The position numbers and the translations under genes are program-made. From positions 301,876-365,875 of the forward strand of contig NZ_JOJM01000001.1 in assembly GCF_000720325.1 (NCBI RefSeq): a DNA stretch of 64,000 nt. Direction: 5' to 3'. Under the pieces are notes generated by a model. The model searched no databases and was not told where the DNA came from. It saw nothing but the letters and a program-made list of their open reading frames with translations. Source of the stretch: Streptomyces sp. NRRL B-1347 (lineage in GTDB: Bacteria; Actinomycetota; Actinomycetes; Streptomycetales; Streptomycetaceae). The number at the start of each line of letters is the position of its first letter. Position 1 is the stretch's first letter. Below are positions 53,689 to 63,400 of the stretch, in pieces.

Positions 53689-54861
53689 ATGGCCACAGAT
53701 GCCGTACGTCCGAAAACGTCCAGACTTCCGTCCCTGAGCGGGATGCGATTCATCGCGGCACTGCCCGTTTTCGCATTTCACGCGACTTCGGGGATGAATT
53801 TCCTGCGCGGCGACGCCGGTGAATTCTTCACCGACGTCTTCAAGGACGCCGGTACGCCGAGCGTGAGTTTCTTCTTCGTGCTGAGCGGCTTCATTCTGAC
53901 CTGGTCGGCACGGCCGCGCGACACGGTGCCGGGCTTCTGGCGACGCCGGATGATCAAGGTCTATCCGAACGCCCTCGTCGCCTTCGCGGCCACCGTCGTG
54001 ATCATGCTGCTCGCGTCCGACCCGATCGAGGCGAAGAAGTTCTTCACCAGCCTCTTCCTCGTCCAGTCCTGGGTGCCGGAGCTGCCGGTCCTCACCGGTA
54101 TGAACCCGGTGGCCTGGTCGCTGTCGTGCGAGGTCTTCTTCTACCTGAGCTTCCCGCTGCTGCTGCCGCTGGTGCGGCGCCTTTCGGTGCGCGCCCTCTG
54201 GGCGCTGGGCGGGGTGCTGCTCGTCGTGCCCTGGCTGGTGGCGCTGCTCGCCGACAAGGTCGTCGAAGGCACCCCCCTGGTGCCCGGTGGCGCCCTGACG
54301 CACCACCAGCTGTGGTTCGTGTACTTCTTCCCGCCGACCCGCATCGTCGAGTTCGTCCTCGGCATCGTGGTGGCGCGCCTCGTCCTCAGCGGGGTCGTGC
54401 CGCGCATCGGCCTGATCCCGGCCGCGCTGTTCGCGGCCGGCGGCTTCGTCCTCAACGCCCAGGTGCCGTACCTGTACAGCCTCGGCGGCACGGCCGCCTT
54501 CTGGGTCGTGCCGCTGATCGTCGCCGGTGCGACGGCCGATGCGGACGGGACGCGCTCGGTGATGCGCGGGCGCGTGATCGTCAAGCTCGGCGAGATGTCG
54601 TTCGCCTTCTACCTGGTGCACACGATGTTCGTGGTGTCGGCGCACCGCTGGCTGGTGCAGGACATGTCGGACGGCGCCGCGCTCGCGACGCTCTTCGGCT
54701 GCCTGGCCGGGAGCCTCATCGTGTCGTACGCCATGTTCACCTGGGTGGAGGCGCCGCTGGTGCGGAAGTTCGGCAGTGCCCCGCGGCCGAAGACGGGCCC
54801 GCCGGCACCGCCCGCCGCCACCGCGGCCGCGCCCCTCGCGGCCGTGGACGCGAAGGAGTAG
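53689..54861 (+). CDS. Acyltransferase-3 family membrane protein
   Basis: 390 residues with about ten membrane helices. The N-terminal block SGMRFIAALPVFAFHATSGM holds the conserved His, and FFFVLSGFILTWS and FYLSFPLLLPLVRRL follow, as in AT3 proteins that O-acylate sugars, peptidoglycan or macrolides. The last 35 residues are a Pro/Ala tail. The ATG follows GGAGGG. The acceptor cannot be predicted. Confidence 0.88.
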   Translation: MATDAVRPKTSRLPSLSGMRFIAALPVFAFHATSGMNFLRGDAGEFFTDVFKDAGTPSVSFFFVLSGFILTWSARPRDTVPGFWRRRMIKVYPNALVAFAATVVIMLLASDPIEAKKFFTSLFLVQSWVPELPVLTGMNPVAWSLSCEVFFYLSFPLLLPLVRRLSVRALWALGGVLLVVPWLVALLADKVVEGTPLVPGGALTHHQLWFVYFFPPTRIVEFVLGIVVARLVLSGVVPRIGLIPAALFAAGGFVLNAQVPYLYSLGGTAAFWVVPLIVAGATADADGTRSVMRGRVIVKLGEMSFAFYLVHTMFVVSAHRWLVQDMSDGAALATLFGCLAGSLIVSYAMFTWVEAPLVRKFGSAPRPKTGPPAPPAATAAAPLAAVDAKE

Positions 54862-54889
54862 GGCCCGCGGCTCCGGCGCACAGGACGCA

Positions 54890-54916
54890 CGCCCCGGCCC
54901 ATGGCGGGCCGGGGCG
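54890..54916. terminator. 11-bp stem hairpin terminator
   Basis: cgccccggccc (54890-54900) pairs with gggccggggcg (54906-54916) around a 5-nt loop, between the convergent acyltransferase and GH64 genes. Confidence 0.75.
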
Positions 54917-54934
54917 CGCTTCGCCGGTCCCGCG

Positions 54935-56158
54935 CTAGGACCCGACGGACACGGTGAACCGGCGCGGATTGCCGTCGTGCGCCGCTCCCGACACGTCCGG
55001 CTGGCCGTCGGGGCGCACGTCGTCGTACGGGAAGGCGTAGCCGATGGGCGAGTTGGCGTGCACCACGCGCGCCCAGTGGTTGGTGACCGGGCCCCGGTAG
55101 TAGTCGGCGGCGGTCGTGCCGTTGGGCTGGGACGGGTGGGTGAGCATGATGCTGCGGTTGAACCCCGCGGCGAGGCGGGCGAGGATCGCCTTCTTGTCGT
55201 CGGAGTCGCCGGGGTTGTTGGCGAACGGGCCGTGGTTGCAGGTGAAGACGTCCTTCGAGGACGGCTTGGCGAAGGTGTGGCCGCCCTCGAAGGCGAGGGT
55301 GTCGCCGCTGACCCGGCCGACGCGCACGCCCCGGCCGCCCTGGAGGTCGATCCGCAGGTCCGTCGAGCGGTACTTCGCCCAGACCTGGTCGACGTGGGCC
55401 GTGAAGAGGTCGCGGAACGGCATCTGGTCGGGGCGGTCGAAGTAGGGGGCCATCAGGTTCTGCGGCGAGACGACCCGCAGCACGCGTCCGCCGCCGCGGA
55501 TCACCAGCCGGTCCCACGGCTGCCCGTCCCGGCCCGCCTGTGCCACCAGGTCGGCGGCGATCCTGTCGACGGCCCCGTCGGGCAGCGGTGCGACGGTGTG
55601 CGTGGCGTCGCCCTCCAGGCTGAGGCCGATGGGCAGGGCGGTCACCAGGTCGACGTAGCTGATGTTCGCGTACAGCTGGGTGCTGTTGAAGGTGAACTCG
55701 CAGAACGACCACGTGCGCCCGTAGTTGGGGTCGGCCGGGGTGGCGAAGGCGGGCTCGACGAGCGCCGGGCCCGGGTTGAGGAAGAAGTCCAGCTTGTCGT
55801 CGCGCACGAAGTAGACGCGGGCTCCGTACATCTGAGGGAGCGTCAGGACCTTGGGTGCGGAGCCCGCGGCGCCCAGCGGGATGGCGCAGTCCACCGGAAG
55901 GGGGGTCTGCGGGGCCGACGGCGAGTCCGGGCGGTAGACGCCGCCGTCCGGTTTCAGGAGCAGCCAGCGGCCGGTGCCTGCCTCGTGACCGGTGACGTAC
56001 GCGCGGACCTGCCCCGGGAGGGACTTGTTCCGCAGGGCGAGTTCACAGGTGGCGGGGGCCGCGTCGGCGCGCGGGCTGAGCGCGCCGCCCCAGACGGGAT
56101 AGGTGAGGGCGCCCGCGGCGGCGACGGATGACGTCAGGAACACTCTGCGCGATATCAC
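54935..56158 (-). CDS. GH64 beta-1,3-glucanase, Tat-secreted
   Basis: 407 residues. The Tat signal ISRRVFLTSSVAAAGALTYP is followed by a GH64/thaumatin-like-superfamily catalytic domain: KVLTLPQMYGARVYFVRDD, EPAFATPADPNYGRTWSFCE, LTHPSQPNGT and YAFPYDDV. GH64 enzymes release laminaripentaose from beta-1,3-glucan such as fungal or plant callose-type walls. The GTG at 56158 is chosen because GGAGAGAG precedes it and it begins the Tat motif. A LacI-type palindrome lies about 120 bp upstream. Confidence 0.88.
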   Translation of the reverse strand: MISRRVFLTSSVAAAGALTYPVWGGALSPRADAAPATCELALRNKSLPGQVRAYVTGHEAGTGRWLLLKPDGGVYRPDSPSAPQTPLPVDCAIPLGAAGSAPKVLTLPQMYGARVYFVRDDKLDFFLNPGPALVEPAFATPADPNYGRTWSFCEFTFNSTQLYANISYVDLVTALPIGLSLEGDATHTVAPLPDGAVDRIAADLVAQAGRDGQPWDRLVIRGGGRVLRVVSPQNLMAPYFDRPDQMPFRDLFTAHVDQVWAKYRSTDLRIDLQGGRGVRVGRVSGDTLAFEGGHTFAKPSSKDVFTCNHGPFANNPGDSDDKKAILARLAAGFNRSIMLTHPSQPNGTTAADYYRGPVTNHWARVVHANSPIGYAFPYDDVRPDGQPDVSGAAHDGNPRRFTVSVGS

Positions 56159-56504
56159 GGCATCTCTCTCCTGGCTGGAACGTGGGGGGAGTCGAGCAGG
56201 AGCCGGCCCGGCTGCGCGGTGGTGCCTCAAGGTGCCCCCACTGTCGCGGCCCCGAAATCACGGCGTCAAGAGGTGTGACTGAGAGCGCTCTCAGAATCTT
56301 CTCCGGCTTCACAAGGTGATGACGGGACCCGGCCGAGGCTGACGGGAATCCGCCGACCGACGGCCGGCCGCGGTCACGCTGCGTGTCCGGTACGGTCCGG
56401 CGCGTGCGGGCTGCGCGCGCGGACTGTCAGTGCCCGGTGCCAGACTCGGCGGAGGAAGGTCGAGCGACGCGACGGAGCCGAGCGGTGCGACAAAGGAGTC
56501 GATC
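56159..56504. other. Divergent intergenic region, GH64/VOC
   Basis: 346 bp without a convincing gene; the frame continuing upstream of the VOC start is a non-conserved extension. It contains the palindromic operator at 56279-56294. Confidence 0.5.
56279..56294. promoter_or_regulatory. Perfect 16-bp palindrome, LacI-family operator
   Basis: ctgagagcgctctcag is a perfect palindrome with the central CG typical of LacI/CebR-type sites (compare CebR tgggagcgctccca). It lies 121 bp upstream of the GH64 start. Confidence 0.75.
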
Positions 56505-57290
56505 ATGCTCAGTACGCGCTATGTCACCGGATCCCCGGTCTGGGTCGATCTGGGCACGACGGACATGGACGGAGCGGCCGCGTTCTACCGCGGCGTCTTC
56601 GGCTGGGACTTCGCGAAGGGCGGCGAAGAGGTCGGCGGGTACGGCACGTTCCGGCTCGACGGCAAGGCGGTCGCGGGCGGAATGACCGTCACCCCCGAGA
56701 CGGGCGCCCCCGCCTGGTCGGTGTACTTCCGCACGCCGGACGCGGACGCCACCGCCAAGCAGGTCGAGCAGGCGGGCGGGAGCACCGCCTGGGAGCCCGT
56801 GGACGTCCTGGACCTCGGCCGCTCGGCCGGGTTCACCGACTCCGGCGGCGCCCCCTTCTCCGTCTGGCAGCCCGGCCGGAACAAGGGCCTCGACCTGGTC
56901 GACGCCCCCGGCAGCCTGGTGTGGACCGAGCTGTACGCGCCGGACGTCACGGCGGCCGCGTCCTTCTACGGCACGGTGTTCGGCTGGCAGACCCTCGGCC
57001 AGGACTTCGAGGGCGGGACGTACACGATGGTGTATCCCGGCGAGGGCACGCCGGACGACATGTTCGGCGGCCTGTGGCCGCTGGACCAGGACCCGGTCGA
57101 GCAGGAGGCGGGCGCCTCCTGGATGCCGTACTTCCAGGTGGAGGACATCGACGCGGTGGTGGCGCAGGCCCGCGCCACGGGCGGCGCGGTCCGGGCGGAG
57201 CGCATGGACCTCAAGGACGTCGGCGCGTTCGCCAAGCTCGCCGATCCGTACGGGGCGCGGTTCGCCCTGATGCAGCCCGAGCGGCCCTGA
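56505..57290 (+). CDS. VOC (glyoxalase/dioxygenase) family protein
   Basis: 261 residues with two VOC modules. The first begins PVWVDLGTTDMDGAAAFYRG and the second LVWTELYAPDVTAAASFYGT. The second ends with ADPYGARFALMQPE. Such two-module proteins are abundant in Streptomyces and often have no assigned reaction. The ATG at 56505 follows AAAGGAG. Confidence 0.88.
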   Translation: MLSTRYVTGSPVWVDLGTTDMDGAAAFYRGVFGWDFAKGGEEVGGYGTFRLDGKAVAGGMTVTPETGAPAWSVYFRTPDADATAKQVEQAGGSTAWEPVDVLDLGRSAGFTDSGGAPFSVWQPGRNKGLDLVDAPGSLVWTELYAPDVTAAASFYGTVFGWQTLGQDFEGGTYTMVYPGEGTPDDMFGGLWPLDQDPVEQEAGASWMPYFQVEDIDAVVAQARATGGAVRAERMDLKDVGAFAKLADPYGARFALMQPERP

Positions 57291-57512
57291 GGCCCGGGGC
57301 GGGCCGCCTCTGAGGGTTCTTGAAGGCACACGCCGTGTTCGTGACGGAACACGGCGCGACGCGCCCGACGCGCGCAAAGGTGCGACGGGCCCCCGCCCCG
57401 GCCCCTAGGGTGGTTCATGCCGAACGGTCGGTCGCCCCGTCCCCCGGGCTCTGGCGCGCCTCGTTGATCGAACGTTGATCCGTTGTTTCGCGCTGTCGGC
57501 CAGGATCACTGC

Positions 57513-57773
57513 ATGCACATTGACACCACGGTGACCGAAGCCGAACTGGCCTGGCAGGAGCAGGCGCTGTGCGCGCAGACCGGACCCGACTTCTTCTTCC
57601 CCGACCCCGGCAGCTCGGTGCGCGAGGCGAAGCGCATCTGCCGCCTGTGCGACATGCGCTCCGCCTGCCTTGCGTACGCACTGGACAACGACGAGCGGTT
57701 CGGCGTGTGGGGCGGGCTCTCCGAGAAGGAACGGCAGAGCCTGCGGCGCGAGAGGGTCTCGCGTACCGCTTGA
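57513..57773 (+). CDS. WhiB-like transcription factor
   Basis: An 86-residue Wbl protein with the four [4Fe-4S] cysteines Cys20, Cys43, Cys46 and Cys52 (ICRLCDMRSACLAYAL), the turn motif GVWGG (64-68) and a basic C-terminus RQSLRRERVS. Wbl proteins bind the principal sigma factor and act in development, redox or antibiotic control. The sequence WQEQALCAQTGPDFFFPDPG is nearest to the WhiB/WhmD type. The upstream 220 bp hold no other gene. Confidence 0.93.
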   Translation: MHIDTTVTEAELAWQEQALCAQTGPDFFFPDPGSSVREAKRICRLCDMRSACLAYALDNDERFGVWGGLSEKERQSLRRERVSRTA

Positions 57774-57824
57774 GCGCCCCGCCCCGGCCGCGCCCGGACC
57801 GCAGGTGACGCAGCCGTATGTGGC

Positions 57825-60296
57825 TCAGCCGTACGTGACCGTGAACCTCTCCGTGCCCGCGGGCACGTGCACGTCGTCACCCGCGACCGGCAGCGCGCGC
57901 CCGTCCGCCGTGGCCGCGCGCACCGGGCCGAAGCGGCACGGATAGACGTACCGCACGCCCTCCGGGGCGTCCGTGACGTCCACGGTCACCGTGCGCTCGC
58001 CCGCGTCGTGCGCGAGCCGGTAGCCGAAGGGCGCGCCGAACAGCGTCGGCGCCGCCCCGACCGCCACCGCCGCGCCGTCCGGCACCCAGTGCGGGCGCAC
58101 GCCGGGGGCCACGTACACATGAGGGTCGCGGTCCTCGTCCGCCTCGAAGAAGAGGATGTCGCGGACCAGGAGCAGATACTCCGCCGCCGCCCAGCCGTGC
58201 GGGATGTCGCCCATGTACCAGTGGCGGTGCGGCACCTCGCCGTAGTCGGACGCGATGGGGAAGGCGTGCTGCTCGTTCCAGGCGCCGAGCGCCACCGCCC
58301 GGTCCTCCGTGCGCGGCGAGGCGGCCGCCACGGTCCAGCCGAGCAGCGCGTCCATCCGCGCCGGATCCCCGGCCAGCAGGTAGGCGTGCGCCAGCTGCAT
58401 GGTCAGATACGGCCCGTAGGCGTTCCAGGCCGCCTCGTGCCGGAAGCCGCCGGTCACGAAGTGCGCGTACATCGTGTCGAGCGTGAAGCGGGCCGCCCGG
58501 TCGACGTCGTCACCGAGCTTGCCGCCCATGTGCAGCCGCAGCGGATGGAAGTACGCCGCCGCGCCGATCATCGTCGAGTCGCGCCGGCCCACGTCACCGG
58601 GGCCTGTCGGGATGTACGTCTCCCAGTCGCCGCGCCGCCGCTGCTCGGCGAGCACCCAGCGGATCGAGGCCGCCGTGGCCCGCTTCAGGTCGTCGAACGC
58701 GGCCCAGAGTTCGGCCACCTCAGGAGTGCCGATGCGCTCGGCGAGCCGGGCCGCCTCGTAGAGGCCCGCAAGGGCCCACAGGTCGTCCCAGTAGTGCGGC
58801 TTGTCCCGCTCGCCGAGGTGCTCGGCGCTCCAGCCGCTGTGCAGCAGGCCGTACTGGTCCCGGTTGTCGCGCAGCCAGCGCGCGGCGTCGACGACGTACG
58901 GCGCGTACAGCTTCGCGCCGAACGCGGCGTCGCGGCCGCGCGTGCGGTCGAAGCGGCCGATCGCCCACAGCGCCTGGCCGTTGCTGTCCCACTCGCGGTC
59001 GTCCTTCTCGTGCGGACCGCCGTAGAAGCCGTACTCGGCGCACGGCCCGATCCGGCCCGTGCCGCGGTTGAACCGCAGCGGATAGTGCGTGCCCAGTTGG
59101 TGCTCGGCGAGGGCCGTGTCACCCACGAGCGAGCACGCCGTGGCCTCCACCGACGAGTCGCGGATCCAGAACGAGTCGTACACCGTGGGGCCGGGGTGGA
59201 TCTCCCCGTGGTCGGAGAGCACCAGCAGCTGCGCCCGCGCCTGCACGAAGCGGTCGGCCAGGTGCGCCACGGGCTCCGGCAGCTCGGGCCGCACGCCCTG
59301 GCCGAGGAGCTTCGCCGTCCAGAACGCCCGGTTGGCCTCCTCCAGGTCGTCCGCGGGCGTCGCGCGCAGCTCCGCCAGGTCGTCCGCGCCGCTGTACAGA
59401 TCGACCGGCAGCCGTACGTCGAGCGTGAACACCTCGTCGCCCGCGACCCGGAACGGCCACGCGAAGGCCGCGCTGCACAACCCCGCCACCTGGTCCTGCG
59501 CCTGGAGCGCCGCGTTGAGCTTGCCGCCCGTGACCAGGTCGTGGAAGGGGCTGCGGAACAGATACGCCGCGGGGTCCGTGGTGAAGTCCGGGTTGCCGTA
59601 CACGCCGTAGTGGTCCGGCGGGGTGTCGAACACCGGGCCCCAGCCGCTGTTGGTCTCCACCCGCGCCTCGTCCGGCAGGTACCGCAGGAACGTCAGGCGC
59701 CGGTCGGTGAGCTGCTCGCCGTGCCGGTCGTGCCGCTGGAACCCGCTCGGCCCCGCGGGCAGCACCGCCGCGCACAGCCAGCCCTCGCGCGGGCGCCCGT
59801 CCGGGCTGCGCACCGCGAGCCGGGACACGGCCAGGTCCCGCTGCCGCGCGCCGACCGCGGCGGCGAACGTCCGCTGCACGCACTCGACGCCGTCCGGCGT
59901 GCGGAACGCCGTCACCACCACCGGCAGGTGCGGCGCCTGGATCCGCTGCTCGACCGTGCCGCCCTCCGCCAGCTGCGGAAGCCGCACGGTGGCCGCCGCC
60001 GGGTCGTGCAGGAAGAACGTCAGACAGTACTTGTCGTAGACCGGCTCGACCTCGCCCGCCTGGCCGACGAGCGACTCCTGGCGGTGGTCCTTGACGCCCA
60101 CCATGTGCCAGTAGCGGTACAGGGCGTTGGAGGCGAACGCGGCCTCCTTCGACGCGTACGTGCCCCGGTCGAAGTCGTCGCTCCAGCGCCGGAACGCGGC
60201 CTGCGCCCACCACGGCACGGGATACGGCACCCGGGCCCGATCCGCCCAGCCGCGCCACATGACCTCGTAGAACATCCACTCGTGCGTCTGTGCCAC
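57825..60296 (-). CDS. Six-hairpin glycosidase-fold protein (MGH1/GH63-like)
   Basis: 823 residues without a signal peptide, hence cytoplasmic. After a beta-rich N-terminal half (about 1-330), an (alpha/alpha)6 domain carries SFWIRDSSVEATACSLVG, EWDSNGQALWAIGRFDRTRG, HYWDDLWALAGLYEAARL and GAWNEQHAFPIASDYGE. A beta-sandwich ends the protein. This is the layout of amylo-alpha-glucosidase/mannosyl-glycerate-hydrolase-like enzymes. The GTG at 60296 follows GGAGAGG. The exact substrate is unknown. Confidence 0.78.
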   Translation of the reverse strand: MAQTHEWMFYEVMWRGWADRARVPYPVPWWAQAAFRRWSDDFDRGTYASKEAAFASNALYRYWHMVGVKDHRQESLVGQAGEVEPVYDKYCLTFFLHDPAAATVRLPQLAEGGTVEQRIQAPHLPVVVTAFRTPDGVECVQRTFAAAVGARQRDLAVSRLAVRSPDGRPREGWLCAAVLPAGPSGFQRHDRHGEQLTDRRLTFLRYLPDEARVETNSGWGPVFDTPPDHYGVYGNPDFTTDPAAYLFRSPFHDLVTGGKLNAALQAQDQVAGLCSAAFAWPFRVAGDEVFTLDVRLPVDLYSGADDLAELRATPADDLEEANRAFWTAKLLGQGVRPELPEPVAHLADRFVQARAQLLVLSDHGEIHPGPTVYDSFWIRDSSVEATACSLVGDTALAEHQLGTHYPLRFNRGTGRIGPCAEYGFYGGPHEKDDREWDSNGQALWAIGRFDRTRGRDAAFGAKLYAPYVVDAARWLRDNRDQYGLLHSGWSAEHLGERDKPHYWDDLWALAGLYEAARLAERIGTPEVAELWAAFDDLKRATAASIRWVLAEQRRRGDWETYIPTGPGDVGRRDSTMIGAAAYFHPLRLHMGGKLGDDVDRAARFTLDTMYAHFVTGGFRHEAAWNAYGPYLTMQLAHAYLLAGDPARMDALLGWTVAAASPRTEDRAVALGAWNEQHAFPIASDYGEVPHRHWYMGDIPHGWAAAEYLLLVRDILFFEADEDRDPHVYVAPGVRPHWVPDGAAVAVGAAPTLFGAPFGYRLAHDAGERTVTVDVTDAPEGVRYVYPCRFGPVRAATADGRALPVAGDDVHVPAGTERFTVTYG

Positions 60297-60408
60297 GCCT
60301 CTCCACCCCCCAGGGGTCGACGAAGGTGTCTCGTCCGCCCAACATGGCACCGCGGCCGCGGACCGTAAATCGCTACGGCGGCCCGGGCGCGCCGGGCAGA
60401 ATCACCGC

Positions 60409-63400
60409 ATGGCACGCCCTGACCCGGCCGCTGCGGCCGCCCGCCTGCTCGCCGACCTCGACCCGCTGCCCCACCCGGAGCGGATGCGCCTGCTCGCCCG
60501 CGCCGGGCGGGAGCGACACGACGAGGTGCCGGCGCTCCTCCCGGCCCTGGAGGGCGGCGGCGAACCCGCGCCCGAGCCCGGCCGCCGATGGGGCCTGCCC
60601 CGGCGCGGCCGCGACGGCACCGCCCCGTTCGTGCCCGGCCGCGCCTACGAACGCGGCGTCGCGGTCCTGCTCGCCGCCATGACCGGGGACACCGCGTGGA
60701 TCGCGGCCCGCATCGCCGACCCCGACGCGTTCGTCCGCGGCCACGCCCTGCGCGCCGCCGACGCCGTGGGCGTGCCGGACGCGGCCTTCGCGGCCGCGCT
60801 CACCGACGCGCCCCGGGCGGTGCGCCGCCAGCTGCTGCGCGCGCTCGCCGCCGGGCGCCGCACCGCCCTCGCCGACCGGCTCGTCGACGGCGTCCGGCGC
60901 GACTGGGGCGACGCCGAGGCGGCCCGGCTGCTGCCCGGCTGCTCCGAGGACGTGGTGGTCCGCCTGCTGCCCGAAGTACTGTACGCCGTGCGCGCCTTGA
61001 CCGCCCTGGCCAAGCGGCACCACGGCGTCCTGCTCGACGTCGTCACGCGCGAGCTCGCCGCCGCGCCCGAGGTGCTCCGCGACGCCTGCTGGGAGCGGTG
61101 CGCGGCCGCCCTGGAAGCGAGCGCGGAGCACGACCCGGGGCGCGTCCTCGACCTCCTTGAGCGGTACGCGCCGACCCGCTTCCCCGACCGGCTCCTGCCC
61201 CACCTCGCGGCGTTCGCGGCGGTCGCGCCCGACCGCACGCTGCGGCTGCTCACCGGTGAATGGGGCCCGGCGCTCCGCGGCAGCGGCCGTCTCACCCGGT
61301 CCGTGCTGCGCCGCCTGGCCCGGCGCGACGGCCCCGAACTCACCGCCTACGCCCGCTCCGTCGCCGACGACTCCGCCGCCCTCGCCCGGCTGCTCGCGGC
61401 GCACCCGCCCGCCGTCAGGACCGCGCTGCACGCGGCTGCCGTCGAGGGCCGCGGGGCCGGGCCCGCCGCGGTCGACGGCGTCCTCTGGGACGTCCTGCCG
61501 CGCCACGCCGCCGCCGACGAGGCCCGCCGCGTCGCCGCCCGGGCCCGCGCGGACGGCGCGTACTGGACCACCGTGCTCGCCGCCGAGTCCCATCTGCCGT
61601 GCGCCGAGGTCCGCGAGCACCTCGTCGCCGCCACCCGCCGCCCCGTCGCCGACGACCGGGCCGAGGCCTGGCCGTTCCTCGTCCGCAACGCGGCCCGCTC
61701 CCGCGACCCGGCCGAAGTCACCCGCGTCGTACGGGACATGGCCGAGCGCCTCGCCAACGAACAGGACCCGGTGCGCTCCGAGGCCCTGTACGCCCTGTCG
61801 ACCGTACGGCCCGCACTGCTCGCCCCCGACGCCGTCGCGCACCTGGACCGGCTCGCCGCCGACGCCGTGGCCGCGCGCGACTGCTCGTACGACACCCGGG
61901 ACGCGCTCAGCACCCTCGCGCTCGCCGTGCTGCGCGAGCACGCCGCCAACGCGCGCACCGAACTGGTGAGTTGGGGCCTGCGCACCCTCACCCGGCTGAC
62001 CGGCAGCACCGGGCGCGCCGACTTCGGGCGGCTCGACCGGGTGCTGCGACGCGGTCAGGAACACGCGGTGTACGAGGCGCTGCGGCCCTGGATCGAGGCG
62101 GGCGCGGAGAAGGCGGACTACGGCCTGGCCTTCGCCCTCGCCCGCGCCGTCGGGCGCCGCGCGCGGGGCATGGCCGCGCTCCAGGACCTGCTGTGGCAGG
62201 CGGTCCGGTTCGGCGACAACCCCACGGCCGCCACGGCGATCGGCCTGTGGCTCGCGGCCGCGGAGACCTCGGCCGACCGCGACGAACGCGTCGCGCGCGT
62301 CCTCGCCCGAGAGCCGTCGGCGGCCGCCCTGGCCCCCGTGCACACCGTCCTCACCCACCGCCGCACCGATCTGCTCGACCCGCTGCTCGGTGCGACGCCG
62401 CCGTACGGCCGCTTCCTGACCCCGGGGTCGACCTGGACGCTGCCCGCCGGGCCGCGGGCGGTGCGGCGCTGGACGGCACGCCAACAGGAGGCCTGGGCGC
62501 GGCAGTTGGGGGTCGTCGTGGCCGATGAGAAGCTGCCGCTCGCGGACCGTGCCGCCGCGCTCGCCCGCTGCGCGGCCGTGCCCGGTACCGGCGCGGACCT
62601 CGTCCGGCACTGGAGCGCTTCCGCCGACGTACGCCTCGCCGAGGCGGGCCTCGCCGCGCTCGCCCACACCGACAGGCCCGGGGACGCCGTGCCCGCGCTG
62701 CTCGCGCACGCGGGCGACGACCGGGCGCGGGTCGCGGTGTACGCGGTGAACCTGGCCTCCCAGTACGTGGCGCCCTCGCTCCTCGCCGGGCCGCTGCGGG
62801 AGGTTCTCGTCGGGCCAGGGGTGAAGGTCACCAGCCGCAAGGAGGCCGCCCGGCTCGCGGCGACCCGGCTGCCCGCGGCGCCGGCCGCGGCCCTGCTGCG
62901 CGAGGCGTACCGGGCGCCGGGCGGCCACCCGGACGTGCGGGCCGCGTGCGTGGCGTGCGGCGGCGGGCTCCTCGGCGAGGCGCCCGTGTGGGAGCTGCTC
63001 GCCGACGCCGTCCGGGGCGAGCCCGCGCCGCGGTACGCCGTCCTGCGGACGCGGCCCCTCGACGTCGCCCCCGCGCACCGGGAGCGGTACGCGCGCCTCG
63101 TGCGTGACGTGGGCGCCGCCGGTGACGCCGAGACGGCGGTCCTCGCCTTCAGCGTGCTGCCCCGGTGGGCGCCGTGGTCGGCCGAGGCCGCGGCGGTGCT
63201 CGGCGCGGCCTGCGCGGACCTGGCGCGGGGCCGGGCCGAGTGGCAGGCGGCCGCGGACGGCCTGGTCACGGCGGCGGTCACCGCCGTCGGCGGCGACGAG
63301 GCGCTGTGCGCGGCCCTGGCGGCGCTCGCCGCCGTGCCCGGGGAGCCGGGGCTCGCGGCGCGGCGGCGCGTCGAGCACGTGGTGGCGCGGCTCGCGCTGC

